From NCBI RefSeq assembly GCF_002632485.1, contig NZ_NIBU01000007.1, positions 62,001 to 126,000 on the forward strand: a DNA stretch of 64,000 bases, read 5' to 3'. The DNA is from Xenorhabdus innexi. Its GTDB lineage: Bacteria; Pseudomonadota; Gammaproteobacteria; Enterobacterales; Enterobacteriaceae. This document shows positions 1 through 10,128 of the stretch, in pieces (the first letter of the stretch is position 1; each line of letters begins with the position of its first letter). The translations under genes were made by a program, and so were the position numbers. The notes under the pieces are model-generated. The model was not told the origin of the DNA. It worked only from the letters and a program-made list of their open reading frames with translations, and searched no databases.

Positions 1-66
1 ATCTATGCTCCCGGGGACTCATTTCCTTGCCGCCGTGACGCATCTTGAAATCCATAGTGTATATAT
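1..66 (-). repeat. ERIC element, partial (cut by window edge)
   Basis: Read on the minus strand, this stretch begins with a TATAcaCTATGGATTTC-type end and continues through the GGCGGCAAGG and CCCCGGGAGCATA blocks typical of enterobacterial repetitive intergenic consensus (ERIC) sequences. The same word recurs near 52.37 kb and 54.05 kb. It sits directly downstream of the cheA stop codon. The open frame inside it is a by-product of the repeat and is not called as a gene. The rest of the element lies outside the window. Confidence 0.8.
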
Positions 67-89
67 TCCTTAGGAATGACAAAAAAGGG

Positions 90-2306
90 TTATTTTTTGT
101 TTGAAATTTCTGCCTTACGCACGGCCAACTGCTCATGGTTAAGTTTCTGCAAAGCAGGAATATCAATGATCAGAGCAACACTGCCATCGCCCATAATTGT
201 GGCAGCGGAAATACCCGGAACTTTGCGATAGTTGCTCTCGATATTTTTAACAACAACCTGATGCTGCCCAAGCAATTTATCGACCAGCAGTGCATAACGA
301 CGCCCCGCACTTTGTACGATCACGGCAATACCTTTTGTCGGTGCCGTTTCTGCTCCCGGAATGTCAAATATCCGATGCAGTTCCAGTAACGGCAGATATT
401 CACCACGTACCTGTAACAGTTTTTCATCTCCTGCCAACGGATAAATATCTTCCTCCTGCGGCTGTAATGAACTGACTACCGCACTCAGGGGCAAAATGAA
501 GACTTCATCATTCACTTTGACAGACATACCATCCAGAATTGCCAGTGTCAGTGGCAGCAGAATACGAATGACCGTCCCCTTCCCTTCCTGAAAATTGATC
601 TGGATCTGTCCGCCCATGTCCTGAATGTTACGTTTAACCACATCCATACCCACACCGCGACCAGAAACATCCGTGACAACTTCTGCGGTCGAAAAGCCGG
701 GCGCGAAAATCAGCATAGCAACTTCTTCATTGCTCATGTTTTCATTGACCGTCAGTCCCTGAGACAGGGCTTTGGCCAAGATTTTCTCGCGGTTCAGTCC
801 CGCACCATCATCAATAACTTCAATGCAGATATTACCGCCCTGATGCTCCGCAGCCAGGGTCAGATTACCTGTCTCTGACTTACCGGCAGCAAGGCGTTTT
901 TCCGGTATTTCGATACCGTGATCAAGGCTATTGCGGACTAAATGCGTCAATGGATCAATAATCCGCTCAATCAGACTCTTATCCAGTTCGGTAGAACTAC
1001 CTATTAATGTAAGTTCTACTTTTTTGTTCAGTTTACCTGCCAGATCCCGTACCAGACGTGGATAACGACTGAATACATATTCCATCGGCATCATACGGAT
1101 GGACATAACAGATTCTTGCAAATCACGGGAATTTCGCTGCAATTGCGCCATACAACTCAGCAATTCACTGTGTTTTGTCGGCTCCAGAGCATCGCAGTGC
1201 TGTGCCAGCATAGATTGGGTGATAACTAGTTCGCCCACCAGATTGATAAGCTGATCCACTTTCTCAACAGCTACACGAATACTGGAAGACTCTACACGCT
1301 GGCGCGGAGAACCCGCCATCGGACGCGGTGCCGGGCGACCCGCTTCATTGACCTCTGCCTTTTTATTAGGATCAGCGGACTGGAGCACTGGCAATTCAGC
1401 CAATTTCTTCGCCACATCAGGTGTGGAAGCAACTGTATTAGCGGTTACTGAAGTTTCCGGCTCAGTGTCAGCCGATGTCGTGTTTTCTTCTGTTTTTGCC
1501 TCAACCTGCTGAGATTCCGCTACAGGCAAAAAAGTGATCTGCTCCGGCTCAACCACGAAACACAATACTGCGGTGATATCATCCTCTGTTGCAGATGTAA
1601 TTAAAGAAGCTTCAAGGCTGTCTGTTGTTTGCTCAATATCATAAATTTCACCAAGATGCCCCAGCTCATCTTTCATCAAAGCAACTTCACGCTCTTTCAG
1701 CCCGGATAAATGAACACGGATTCGTCCCTGTTCTGTGGCTGAAACCGGAGTCGGTATCAACAGATTTTTTTCTTGAGGTTTTTCTGCCTCTACTGGGTGT
1801 TCTTCCTGCTTTTCCTGCTTTTCCTGAATTTCTGCCTCAGGCTGAATCATTTCTTCCGTTACAGGTTCAAATTCAGGCTCAGATGTTTCAACAGAATCAA
1901 CGATATTCTGCTGCTCTTCCTGTAACTCTAATGCAAGTTGACGCAGTGTTTCGCAGATATAATTGAATGTATCTTCATCTGGCTCCTGAGAACTTTTATA
2001 GGCATCCAGTTGTTGCTGCATAATATCTTTCGCTTCTAAAAACAGGTTGATAATGTCAGTTGTCAGGCGTATTTCGTCACGTCTGGCACTATCCAGCAGA
2101 TTCTCTAAAACATGCGTGGTCTGTTGCAGTTTGGCAAAACCAAAAGTCGCAGCGCCCCCTTTAATAGAGTGGGCGCTGCGGAAGATGGCATTTAGCTGTT
2201 CATGGTCAGGTTCATCAGCATTGAGCAACAATAAATGCTGCTCCATATCCGCCAATAGTTCATCTGCCTCATCAAAAAAAGTCTGATAAAACGCGGTAAT
2301 ATCCAT
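90..2306 (-). CDS. cheA: Chemotaxis histidine kinase CheA
   Basis: Cytoplasmic kinase of the chemoreceptor array; it autophosphorylates and passes phosphate to CheY and CheB. At 738 residues it is longer than the roughly 650 of E. coli, mainly through an acidic Glu/Gln-rich linker (about residues 130-190) and a second linker (about 265-330). The phospho-accepting His46 lies in an AHSIKGGAA motif (Hpt domain). The ATPase domain has the N box (HLVRNSLDHG) and G boxes (DDGAGL, GRGVGMDVV), followed by a CheW-like domain to the C-terminus. It is last in the visible motA-motB-cheA series, 6 bp after motB; cheW would be expected beyond the window edge but an ERIC repeat comes first. Confidence 0.97.
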   Translation of the reverse strand: MDITAFYQTFFDEADELLADMEQHLLLLNADEPDHEQLNAIFRSAHSIKGGAATFGFAKLQQTTHVLENLLDSARRDEIRLTTDIINLFLEAKDIMQQQLDAYKSSQEPDEDTFNYICETLRQLALELQEEQQNIVDSVETSEPEFEPVTEEMIQPEAEIQEKQEKQEEHPVEAEKPQEKNLLIPTPVSATEQGRIRVHLSGLKEREVALMKDELGHLGEIYDIEQTTDSLEASLITSATEDDITAVLCFVVEPEQITFLPVAESQQVEAKTEENTTSADTEPETSVTANTVASTPDVAKKLAELPVLQSADPNKKAEVNEAGRPAPRPMAGSPRQRVESSSIRVAVEKVDQLINLVGELVITQSMLAQHCDALEPTKHSELLSCMAQLQRNSRDLQESVMSIRMMPMEYVFSRYPRLVRDLAGKLNKKVELTLIGSSTELDKSLIERIIDPLTHLVRNSLDHGIEIPEKRLAAGKSETGNLTLAAEHQGGNICIEVIDDGAGLNREKILAKALSQGLTVNENMSNEEVAMLIFAPGFSTAEVVTDVSGRGVGMDVVKRNIQDMGGQIQINFQEGKGTVIRILLPLTLAILDGMSVKVNDEVFILPLSAVVSSLQPQEEDIYPLAGDEKLLQVRGEYLPLLELHRIFDIPGAETAPTKGIAVIVQSAGRRYALLVDKLLGQHQVVVKNIESNYRKVPGISAATIMGDGSVALIIDIPALQKLNHEQLAVRKAEISNKK

Positions 2307-2312
2307 CGTTAC

Positions 2313-3314
2313 TTACTCTGTCACCTTATTAGGATCACTTGCCGGTTCAATATTTGCCTGCTCCGGCACAGTGATTTCATTGGATTGTCCGGTGGGTTGC
2401 TGAGAAGGCGTTCCCTCATTCGAATCCATTCTGATGACTTCCTGTACATCCATACTACTGTTCGCGGTCATGGCGTTGCCGCCACTGTTTTCCTGCTCAA
2501 TCCGTTTTTCTGCTTCTTTATTCAGAACAATAATGCTGATACGGCGATTAACCGGAGCATCGGGAGAAATACCCTTCTGCATACTGACGGTCGATGCCAT
2601 TCCAACCACCCGCATGATTTTGGATTCATCCAGACCACCAATAAGTAGCTCCCGCCTTGATGCGTTTGCCCTGTCTGAAGACAGTTCCCAGTTACTGTAA
2701 CCACGCTGCCCGTTGATATATTGCAGATTATCAGTATGACCCGACAGGCTGACCTTATTTGGAATGCTATTTAAGATCGGTGCAATAGCCCGCAAAATAT
2801 CACTCATATGGTTTTCAACTTTCGCACTGCCAACCATGAACATCGGACGATTTTCCCTGTCGATGATCTGGATGCGTAAACCTTCATCCATCATGTCAAT
2901 CAATAAGTGCGGACGCAGTTCTTTAAGACGAGGGTCTGTAATAATCAGCTGATCGAGTTGTTGACGTAACCGATCGAGACGGCGGCGATCCTCACTGGTT
3001 TCAACCAGTTTGGATTGGCGGAATACTTCTCCATCCTGCTGGAAAACGTCATCCCCTCCCCCCGGAATCGGATTTGTTGTATCGCTACTTTGTTGCCCCT
3101 TGTTTATTGCAACCTGCAAGGGGGTACGAAAATATTCGGCAATACTGGTTAATTCCTGCGGACTGGCAATCGATATCAGCCACATGACCAGAAAAAATGC
3201 CATCATTGCCGTCATAAAATCGGCATAGGCAATTTTCCATGACCCTCCATGATGGTGCTGACCATGTTTTTTGCGCTTTTTTACTCTGATGACAGTAACA
3301 TTATTCGCTCTCAT
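2313..3314 (-). CDS. motB: Flagellar stator protein MotB
   Basis: Peptidoglycan-anchored stator subunit that forms the proton channel with MotA. The single N-terminal membrane segment contains the proton-binding Asp in the [17 protein letters not shown] motif (about residues 30-46). The C-terminal OmpA-like domain carries the peptidoglycan-binding signature around [10 protein letters not shown] and [12 protein letters not shown]. 333 residues, slightly longer than the E. coli protein because of a polar, Asn/Ser/Glu-rich tail. Its start lies 2 bp after the motA stop, so the pair is translationally linked. Confidence 0.97.
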   Translation of the reverse strand: MRANNVTVIRVKKRKKHGQHHHGGSWKIAYADFMTAMMAFFLVMWLISIASPQELTSIAEYFRTPLQVAINKGQQSSDTTNPIPGGGDDVFQQDGEVFRQSKLVETSEDRRRLDRLRQQLDQLIITDPRLKELRPHLLIDMMDEGLRIQIIDRENRPMFMVGSAKVENHMSDILRAIAPILNSIPNKVSLSGHTDNLQYINGQRGYSNWELSSDRANASRRELLIGGLDESKIMRVVGMASTVSMQKGISPDAPVNRRISIIVLNKEAEKRIEQENSGGNAMTANSSMDVQEVIRMDSNEGTPSQQPTGQSNEITVPEQANIEPASDPNKVTE

Positions 3315-3316
3315 AA

Positions 3317-4198
3317 TTATTCTTCAGCTTCTTGTTGTACGGGAGCTTTCACCCTGCGGACATGCTCTTCAAGTTCTGTAAATGAAGGACGATCTGTGAG
3401 GAATAATGTTTTGCGACCAAATTCAACCGCAATTTGTGGAGCATAACCATTCAGGCTGGAAAGCAGCGTCACTTTGATGCACTGCATCATTTTTATCTGC
3501 TCACTGCTGCGCTGACGCAGTAATGTCGCCAAAGGAGAAACAAAACCATAGGCCAGTAAGATCCCGAGGAATGTTCCTACCATTGCGTGAGCAATCAATA
3601 CGCCCAGTTCACCTGCTGGCCGATCTGCCGAACCCAGTGCATGAACAACGCCCATCACAGCGGCAACGATGCCGAATGCCGGTAATGAATCACCCACCAT
3701 GGCCAGACTGGTTGCCGGGACTTCACTTTCCTGCTCATAAGTTTCGATTTCTTCATCCATCAGAGCTTCGATCTCATGTGGATTCATATTACCGCTGACG
3801 ATCAAACGCATATAATCCGTGAGAAAATTCATCAGGTAAGGATCTTTTAATAAGCGAGGGTACTGCGTGAAGATGTCGCTCTGTTGCGGATTCTCAATAT
3901 CACGCTCCAGAGACAAAAGCCCATGTTGGCGGGATTTGGATAATAGACGGAACTGCAAAGCCATCAGATCCATGTACATCGCTTTATTGTATTTTGATCT
4001 ACGCAATATTTTTGGTAAAACACGCAATGTCGCCTTTATCGCCTTGCCGTTGTTGCCCACGATAAAAGCACCAATACCCGCACCTGCAATAATCAAAAAT
4101 TCCGCTGGCTGATAAAGTGCGCCCATGTGGCCACCGACGAGCAGATAGCCTCCAATCACCGCACCAAAAACCACGATATATCCTAAAAGTACTAACAC
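3317..4198 (-). CDS. motA: Flagellar motor stator protein MotA
   Basis: Integral membrane stator subunit with four transmembrane segments; it couples proton flow to rotor torque. 293 residues, essentially co-linear with E. coli MotA. The cytoplasmic loop contains [16 protein letters not shown] and is followed by the conserved [21 protein letters not shown] membrane segment. The start is GTG with an AAGGA ribosome binding site 8 nt upstream; a GTG start is also used in E. coli. It begins the mot-che transcription unit, 134 bp downstream of flhC, a gap expected to hold a flagellar class promoter, which I did not resolve. Confidence 0.97.
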   Translation of the reverse strand: MLVLLGYIVVFGAVIGGYLLVGGHMGALYQPAEFLIIAGAGIGAFIVGNNGKAIKATLRVLPKILRRSKYNKAMYMDLMALQFRLLSKSRQHGLLSLERDIENPQQSDIFTQYPRLLKDPYLMNFLTDYMRLIVSGNMNPHEIEALMDEEIETYEQESEVPATSLAMVGDSLPAFGIVAAVMGVVHALGSADRPAGELGVLIAHAMVGTFLGILLAYGFVSPLATLLRQRSSEQIKMMQCIKVTLLSSLNGYAPQIAVEFGRKTLFLTDRPSFTELEEHVRRVKAPVQQEAEE

Positions 4199-4332
4199 GC
4201 GATATCCTTTAGCTAAGTTGGTGAGCAGATGGGATTTGAACAGGGAGAATTAATAAATGAAGAGGAGGATTGTAGATTACAGGCCGGAATGACCAAAACC
4301 TGTAACCTAAGTTTTCACTTTCCCATTTAAAT

Positions 4333-4914
4333 TCACATAGCTTGCTGAGCAAATCCATCCAGCAGTTGTGAATTAGTATCGGCAGGTTGCGCGGAAAGTT
4401 TACGTTTTTTTACCGCCCTTGAAGGCGGTTGGCAAAGACTACAAACAAAGCTGTTTACCGGCTGGTGTGCGTGTGTGATAAAAGTTCCACCACAACAACG
4501 ACACCCAGTTGGCTGCAACATCCCACTGTCAACGAAACGAATGAGCGTCCACGCTCTGGTTAAAGCTAAAACGGGAGCCTCACCCTCAACCGGAGGACAT
4601 TGCTCAAGATAGAGCCGATAAGACTTTACTACAGCCTCAACACCTGCACAGTGCCCACTTTTCAGCAGAAAACGGTAAGCATTATAGAACATGGACGAAT
4701 GAATATTCTGTTCCCACGTCATAAACCAATCCGTTGAAAAGGGAAGCATCCCTTTAGGCGGAGGACTTCCCCGCAACTCCTTATACAGCCTGATCAACCT
4801 TCCTCTGCTTAACTGCGTTTCACTTTCAAGCATCTGTAAGCGTGCGCCTAAAGTGATGAGTTCCATTGCCAGCTGAATATCTTTAGCTTCCTGGACAATA
4901 CTTTTTTCAACCAT
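4333..4914 (-). CDS. flhC: Flagellar master regulator subunit FlhC
   Basis: With FlhD it forms the FlhD4C2 activator of class II flagellar promoters. 193 residues, like the family. The zinc-binding cysteines are visible near the C-terminus as CRCC and, 17 residues on, CSLC. The gene starts 2 bp after flhD stops, the usual bicistronic arrangement. Conservation is strongest in the N-terminal half ([25 protein letters not shown]). Confidence 0.97.
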   Translation of the reverse strand: MVEKSIVQEAKDIQLAMELITLGARLQMLESETQLSRGRLIRLYKELRGSPPPKGMLPFSTDWFMTWEQNIHSSMFYNAYRFLLKSGHCAGVEAVVKSYRLYLEQCPPVEGEAPVLALTRAWTLIRFVDSGMLQPTGCRCCGGTFITHAHQPVNSFVCSLCQPPSRAVKKRKLSAQPADTNSQLLDGFAQQAM

Positions 4915-4916
4915 CT

Positions 4917-5267
4917 TTATGCTCTTTTCTTCATTGAAGTGTCATCCTGCGCGGACAGTTGCTGAAAAAGATGAGTGGACAACAAAATACCCGTATGAAT
5001 TTGTTGTAGATCGTCCACTCGCGACTCCTTCGTCAGCTGCTGTACGGTTTCGTGATCTTCAAACCGAAAATGGCAAATCAGTTGGTTGGTTTCAGCTAAT
5101 TTTACTAACTGAGGCAATGTCAGCTCGGCCAACGTATCAGCCATCGATTCACTAATACCTAAACGGAACATCGCAGACGCTTTCTCATGGTTAATTAGCC
5201 GTTGTGCTAAAAGCAAATACGATAAATTTATGTCATAAATATGTTTGAGCAATTCAACCGTACTCAT
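4917..5267 (-). CDS. flhD: Flagellar master regulator subunit FlhD
   Basis: Partner of FlhC in the flagellar master regulator. The conserved start is taken as the Met of [20 protein letters not shown], giving 116 residues, the family length; an upstream in-frame Met at 5303 would add 12 residues with no family support. Core motifs ASAMFRLGI and [19 protein letters not shown] are intact. Upstream lies more than 3 kb without intact genes, so flhD has an unusually long, AT-rich promoter region. Confidence 0.95.
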   Translation of the reverse strand: MSTVELLKHIYDINLSYLLLAQRLINHEKASAMFRLGISESMADTLAELTLPQLVKLAETNQLICHFRFEDHETVQQLTKESRVDDLQQIHTGILLSTHLFQQLSAQDDTSMKKRA

Positions 5268-7012
5268 TTCTATATATCCCGTCCGATTACATGAAAAAAT
5301 CAATTAAGTGATCAAAGAATCACTCACGACAAAATTACCAGTAGCATGAGATTCAATAATCTCCGACATAACTGAAATATACATCTTTAGCCAGAGCAGT
5401 AACTGTCCTTTGTATTACTCTTGGGATCGCCCAATTTCTAAAATATTTCGGTAATGGATTGTAAAAGTATTATTGCGTCATCTGGATAATGAACTTGCCA
5501 CAATTGATTAAGAATATTCTTAATACTAATTAACTTTACTCCTGAATCATCAACTTATACAACGGAGAATATATGTCATTTTAAATACTATGTGACATAA
5601 GTCACAAAAATGACATTTTTTATTATAATTCTAGCTCATTAACTATTCAAGCAACTGAAAACACAAAATAGTCCACAATTAATAAGTTAAATTATTTAAA
5701 TAAAAATATTAGAGACTGTTTTTTGTTTTATACGATCTATTAAACTTATAAATTTAAAATAACAAGAAAAAATCTTTCCTTTAGTTAAATTATCGACATA
5801 TTATTAAATATTGTTTCCCTATAATGTAGGTAGGCACTCATCTTCCACTATTAGTTGATTGGGATCATAGTTATGCCAAATTTATTAATTATATGTGAAT
5901 ACTAGTTATTAAAAAGATACCAATCCGATCATTTTTAGTTTACGATTGGGCGATTTTTATACATAAAAAAGACCATACCTACAGCATTTTAAGTACAAAT
6001 ATCACTCAGATCACAAAAATAAGATAAAATACAGTATGATGTTGAAATCAAAAAACATCTGTACATTCCCCCCAGAGAAACCACAACCAACAAAACTCCT
6101 ATACTTCAACAAATCCTACCACTTAACAAATTCATCAGCACATTAATGGCCAACAACAATACATTAATTTATCTAAACAAAACAATAGGAAGACATGACG
6201 AATCTTGACATGATTTCAACTAAAATCGCATTAACCATCATTTCTACATATTGGTTATTCCACAAGCTAAAAACATAAGTAAAATTTATAATATATATCT
6301 TGACTAATTTCATTAATGTTAAGAATAATCAATGATTATGATGCCTGTCACATCATAGTGACTAATGTGCATACACTAGAAAAACCACCCTTTTAATGAA
6401 ACTAATTCTCTTAAACATGCAGTATTAAGAAATAAAATAATAACTAAGTCCAAATTAACCAATAATTTATTTTACCATAAAATCAGCCTAAAAGAATAAT
6501 CCATAATTTAAATAAAATACAAATCAAACAATAGATAGAATAAAAAAAAGAAAGTTATCTTTCTTAAATTAAAATATAAATAATAACGAATCACGTAAAG
6601 AAGTGATTCAAATTTAAAAAATAGCATATAAACATAATTCTATTACACCGTTAAACTTATCACTATTATGATAGTAGATTCATAATCAGGAATAACATCT
6701 ATACCTATTCTAAATATCTGCTAAAAACCATTAACATTGAAAATTAATAGTGTAATAATCCCATGAGCTATTTTCTTCATCAATATAGAATAAGATACCA
6801 ATTAATGAGGATTATTCATAACCATTCACCAAAGTGGTGAAGATAGGTTCATTTCAGGATACCTAACGACAATACACTACTTATGGGATTCTCTATTCGC
6901 TAAAAAATATTTTCAGAGTAACAATTCCTATCCTGTTAACGCTCTAAATAATGAGTGCCACATGTAAATAATTAACTTTATAATTATTAATTTCGTCAAT
7001 AATACAGGCAAA
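5268..7012. other. Long AT-rich gene-free region upstream of flhDC
   Basis: About 1.7 kb with no ORF of convincing length or codon pattern on either strand. It is visibly far more AT-rich than the flanks, with many stops in all frames. The part nearest flhD (5268 to about 5900) must hold the flhDC promoter and its regulatory sites, but I could not pick out a specific operator. No IS ends, tRNA or long repeats were seen. It could be regulatory DNA, an eroded accessory region, or both. Confidence 0.5.
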
Positions 7013-7264
7013 TCAGTAATGCTTTAACACCTTATGCTTATAGGTTTTAGCTGTATAGTATATGTACATGTTATACCATCGTATTTCCCTCTCTTCCAAA
7101 TTGCCTCCTTCGCCCTCAGATTGGAACACGGTCTGATGTTCTACACCATTAACTGCAACCATATACCGCCCTGCAATATATTGTGATCTCAAAGTATCGT
7201 AGGAACTGATACATTCAGGATCATAAAACGGCAGAGATACTGTTATCTCATTTGCGAGGCATTC
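7013..7264 (-). pseudogene. Unrecognised protein remnant (C-terminal fragment)
   Basis: An 83-codon frame runs stop to stop on the minus strand without a good start codon at its 5' end. The product contains ITVSLPFYDPECISSYDTL, then IAGRYMVAVNGVEHQTVFQ, and ends in HKVLKHY. Residue composition looks protein-like, and a stop codon directly precedes the frame, so it is probably the 3' end of a decayed gene. The first internal Met would leave only about 50 residues. Family not recognised. Confidence 0.4.
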
Positions 7265-7432
7265 TCAGAAATGTTTTTATTCATTTTCTCTATCACACAA
7301 AAAGCTGTGAAATATCGTACATTAGCTTTTGTACAAGAAAATCAATGGCTCATATAGATAAAAATAGAATAAACGCACTGGTCATTCGACCCCAAAATAC
7401 ATTCACCAAACCTGATCAAACGGTAATATTTA

Positions 7433-7632
7433 TTAGCTAATGATATTCCCAAACGTTTTCGTATCCTTTATGACTCCTGCTCCTAATACCTTCAGATTCT
7501 TCTCAGGAAATATGGGAGTCAAAAGTTCTATTGCGATATCTATGACAAAACCAATAAAAGTACCGGTATCAGTATCAGCATCAAGAAACACAGTACATGA
7601 CGTATAGCATCATCAGACAAATCAACTGCATA
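7433..7632 (-). pseudogene. Unrecognised frameshifted gene remnant
   Basis: On the minus strand a protein-like frame reading AVDLSDDAIRHVLCF runs into a stop. A neighbouring frame continues as DADTDTGTFIGFVIDIAIE and ends KDTKTFGNIIS. The two halves join if one base is shifted, which suggests a decayed gene with a frameshift. Product not recognised. It lies between other minus-strand fragments, so the whole 7.0-8.2 kb stretch looks like a graveyard of accessory genes. Confidence 0.35.
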
Positions 7633-7678
7633 ATTATTATTTTATAGTCGTTTTTTAATACGTATTTATCCATAATAT

Positions 7679-7840
7679 TTATTGATAAAGGTCATATTTT
7701 AATTCCACTTTTTTTGAAAGGTTTTCATTACCCATACATACAATATTAAAGCTATTAAGAATATTTACAGTATCTAAATCCACCTTAGTGTGGTTTTTAG
7801 CTATAACAACAGAATTATCTCCGTTTCCATGACCTGAACA
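7679..7840 (-). pseudogene. Short remnant with SGHGNGDNS motif
   Basis: A 53-codon minus-strand frame preceded by a stop and lacking a start. It begins CSGHGNGDNSVVIAKNHTKV and ends KKVELKYDLYQ. The SGHG-type motif recalls cysteine-peptidase or caspase-like folds, but the fragment is too short to assign. It partly overlaps the end of the Mg2+ ATPase remnant in another frame, so one may have inserted next to the other. Confidence 0.3.
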
Positions 7841-8150
7841 CTAGGCTATTCTCATCAGCAACAGAAAGTGAATGTTTCACTTCATCAGGGTTTGACTCAG
7901 AGATTGTTAAGATTAACGCTCTGAAACCTTGTTAGTTATAGTGATTAACCAGTTCCATGATATTGTTGTGCTTTTCTTCAGTGAAAGGAATTAATTGTTC
8001 CTTTGTCTGTACATTCCGGCAAACTAATGACTTCTCCCCTGCGACACTTTTGCAGATTAATTGATGATCTTGCTCAGGATCTTGCACAAAAATTGATAAT
8101 TTTCAGATGAACCAATCAAAAGGTAACTCATCAATTTTTCTGTAGCTGCG
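7815..8150 (-). pseudogene. Decayed MgtA/MgtB-type P-type Mg2+ ATPase fragment
   Basis: The minus-strand translation includes RKIDELPFDW, a stop, KLSIFVQDPEQDHQLICKS, then FTEEKHNNIMELVNHYN, a stop, QGFRAL and ADENSLV. These follow, in order, the nucleotide-binding-domain segment of MgtA (QKIDEIPFDF..., HHQLVCKGA, NRQGLRVVAVA, ADESDLIL as I recall the E. coli protein). In-frame stops and loss of both ends show it is dead. It lies downstream of intact mgtC on the same strand, matching the mgtC-mgtB order of Salmonella, so it is probably a former mgtB. Confidence 0.65.
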
Positions 8151-8289
8151 AAGAAAGGTATATCTGAAGGGCTTCTGACTACATCGCAATAGAACAGATC
8201 CAAACATTCAACTGAACAAATTTGTCTGGCCAAAAACCCCTCCGATGAGAGACTGAGTCTCTCATGAAGGTATAACTCATTGTATGTTT

Positions 8290-8353
8290 ATAGCTGTAGT
8301 AAGAGCGAGTAAGCACAGCCGACAAGAGGTAACTTACAGGCTGGCGATATAAA
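8290..8353 (+). repeat. Degenerate ERIC 3' portion
   Basis: The sequence around GAGCGAGTAAGCACAGCC, followed by gacaagaggtaactt and a GCGATATA end, resembles the 3' half of ERIC elements (GAGCGAGCGCAGCCAAC ... CTTG ... GGTATA). The 5' half is not recognisable. It separates mgtC from the remnant Mg2+ ATPase. A perfect 8-bp inverted repeat (TGAGAGAC/GTCTCTCA, 8246-8264) lies just to its left. Confidence 0.5.
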
Positions 8354-8497
8354 AGGCTTTAGTGTTACCTGAATACACTACAATACAACCCATTATGATT
8401 AATAAATGATAGTGATAATCAATATCATTAATATTTCTATTTATTAATACCCCGTTTTATTTAACAGATAATACACTGTGAGTGTTACCGAATTATT

Positions 8498-9199
8498 CTA
8501 AACGAGCGATTCAGAAGCAACCTTCCAGTTAACGGAACTAACACTTTTTTCTAAGCTCACCCGACAGACAATTGATTCAATCTCTTTTTGCTTATCAGGG
8601 GTTGCCAATACCTCTGCACACACTTCAAGCCTGTCAGGCTGAATTGCGTCAGCGCTGCTTAATGACTGTAACCGGACATTTAATCCATTAATTGCCTGTA
8701 GGATCAAAGTCCTGATCAGGATCTCATCACTCATATCACAAATGATGTGAATTTTATAACTCTGCTCTAAATCCAAGGCCTGCCGCTGTGGTTGAGCATT
8801 AATTCTCTGAGCGGCTTCCCTGAGTAAGATATTTGCAGAAAGAATTATTATAACCGCAATAATAGCAGACCAGTATTGACCTAACCCACACAGGGCTCCA
8901 ATCCCCGCCGAACACCATAATGTTGCCGCTGTATTTAATCCGCGGATGTTCATACCCTCTTTCATGATCACACCCGCCCCAAGAAAACCAATACCGGATA
9001 CAATTTGTGCAGCAACACGTCCTGGGCTGTCATCAGAGGTAGCTGACATTGAACTGAGAATAAAAACCGCAGCACCAGTAGCAACCAAGGCATTGGTTCT
9101 TAATCCTGCCATACGCTGGCGCCACTGACGCTCCGCTCCAATCAGTGCTCCAAAACACATTGCGGAGAGTAAATGAATAGTAATAGATGTTAACTGCAT
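8498..9199 (-). CDS. mgtC: MgtC/SapB family protein
   Basis: Inner membrane protein of the MgtC family, which in Salmonella acts in growth under low Mg2+ and inside macrophages and modulates the F-type ATP synthase. Family signatures: ALIGAERQWRQRMAGLRTNALVATGAA, then GIGFLGAGVIMKEG and GLNTAATLWCSAGIGALCGLG, over four or five membrane segments. The C-terminal soluble domain (about 150-233) is ACT-like. I take the Met of MQLTSITIHLL as start because GGAGG sits 6 nt upstream; this gives 233 residues, close to the Salmonella length. The neighbouring mgtB is decayed. Confidence 0.9.
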   Translation of the reverse strand: MQLTSITIHLLSAMCFGALIGAERQWRQRMAGLRTNALVATGAAVFILSSMSATSDDSPGRVAAQIVSGIGFLGAGVIMKEGMNIRGLNTAATLWCSAGIGALCGLGQYWSAIIAVIIILSANILLREAAQRINAQPQRQALDLEQSYKIHIICDMSDEILIRTLILQAINGLNVRLQSLSSADAIQPDRLEVCAEVLATPDKQKEIESIVCRVSLEKSVSSVNWKVASESLV

Positions 9200-9860
9200 A
9201 TCATCCTCCATAATATAAAATGGATAAATATTCTTCTGAATGATCACTTAGTTGACTGAGTGATTCATAATTTCAAATCCACAACTAAAAACACTTACCC
9301 ATACACGCATAAGGGCTTTAAGCACTGGTGATCTTTTTTGAATTAAACCAATGTGCAATGGGTAGTCGAAAGAAATGAATTATTTATTTCGTCTTTAGTA
9401 AAAGACGATGATGCATCAGATTTGATCTGATTATTGATGTGTTCCCGGAGGGAATAAGGAATGAGTATATAACAGTACCATAGATACTCCCGATATACCT
9501 TTTTACTACTGTTTTAGTGACCTGCAATAGTCGATCTACAGTACCGGATCATCTTTCGGGTAAGTACAACTCATAAAACAGAGGAAGCACCGCCCACCAT
9601 TATTTGGCAAGCAGTAAATTTTTTTTAAAATGAACAGCTTACCAATTATTTTTTATTTAATTCTAAACTTTGACTGTCCAATTATTAGCTCTCCAATAAA
9701 ACTCAGCTGGAATTATAAGTAGGCAAAATTAATAAGTAAAGGCTTCATTTATTCAATGATATTAAAAGAAGAGACTGCTTATAGACTTGTTTAATAAAAT
9801 AATCACTATTGTTTAATATATCGTTATTAATTTTTTATTAATAATCATCCTATAAACAAA
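9200..9860 (-). other. mgtC leader/intergenic region with hairpins
   Basis: No convincing gene. Read towards mgtC, the leader contains two clear hairpins: CGTCTTT/AAAGACG at 9390-9407 and a 9-bp stem at 9243-9264 shortly before the start. A 20-codon ORF beginning MRVWVSVF overlaps the second hairpin. mgtC leaders in other enterics carry attenuator hairpins with small ORFs, so this could be a similar control region, but no proline-rich leader peptide or exact PhoP box was found. Confidence 0.35.
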
Positions 9861-9893
9861 AAGCCCGCCAGGGCATTTTAGCATGGCGAGCTT
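9861..9893 (-). terminator. Terminator of cold-shock gene
   Basis: A hairpin with arms AAGC.CGCCA and TGGCG.GCTT around a 13-base loop, followed on the minus strand by a T-rich tract. It lies 22 bp downstream of the cold-shock gene stop codon. Confidence 0.75.
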
Positions 9894-9915
9894 AATAAAA
9901 AGGTATAAAGGCAGA

Positions 9916-10128
9916 TTAGATAGCAGTTACGTTTGCTGCTGCTGGGCCTTTGGCACCGTTTTCAATGGTGAACTCTACGTTCTGACCTTCAGCCAGAGTT
10001 TTGAAACCGTTACCTTGAATGGCAGAGAAGTGAACGAATACGTCTTTGCTACCATCGGCTGGAGTAATGAAACCAAAACCTTTGGACTCGTTGAACCACT
10101 TCACTTGACCTTTCATTTTGTCAGACAT
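9916..10128 (-). CDS. cspC: Cold-shock-like protein (CspC/CspE type)
   Basis: 70-residue single OB-fold RNA/ssDNA-binding protein. Both RNP motifs are visible: KGFGFITP (RNP1) and DVFVHFSAI (RNP2). The residues [20 protein letters not shown] and [20 protein letters not shown] make it closest to E. coli CspC/CspE, which are constitutive RNA chaperones affecting antitermination and transcript stability, rather than CspA. CspC is my preferred name; CspE is not excluded. An AGGAA ribosome binding site precedes the ATG. A long divergent gap to the next gene probably contains an extended 5' leader. Confidence 0.93.
   Translation of the reverse strand: MSDKMKGQVKWFNESKGFGFITPADGSKDVFVHFSAIQGNGFKTLAEGQNVEFTIENGAKGPAAANVTAI

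Noticed and set aside
1..55. Minus-strand frame starting MDFKMRHGGKEM with a plausible ribosome binding site, open to the window edge
   Set aside because: The same sequence occurs at 52.37 and 54.05 kb as part of ERIC repeats; the frame is repeat DNA, not a chemotaxis gene.
7252..7440. 62-codon plus-strand ORF
   Set aside because: No ribosome binding site, low-complexity composition, and it lies in a region of minus-strand remnants.
5268..8497. Prophage or insertion sequence in the gene-poor region
   Set aside because: No transposase, integrase, terminal inverted repeats or phage structural fragments could be recognised.
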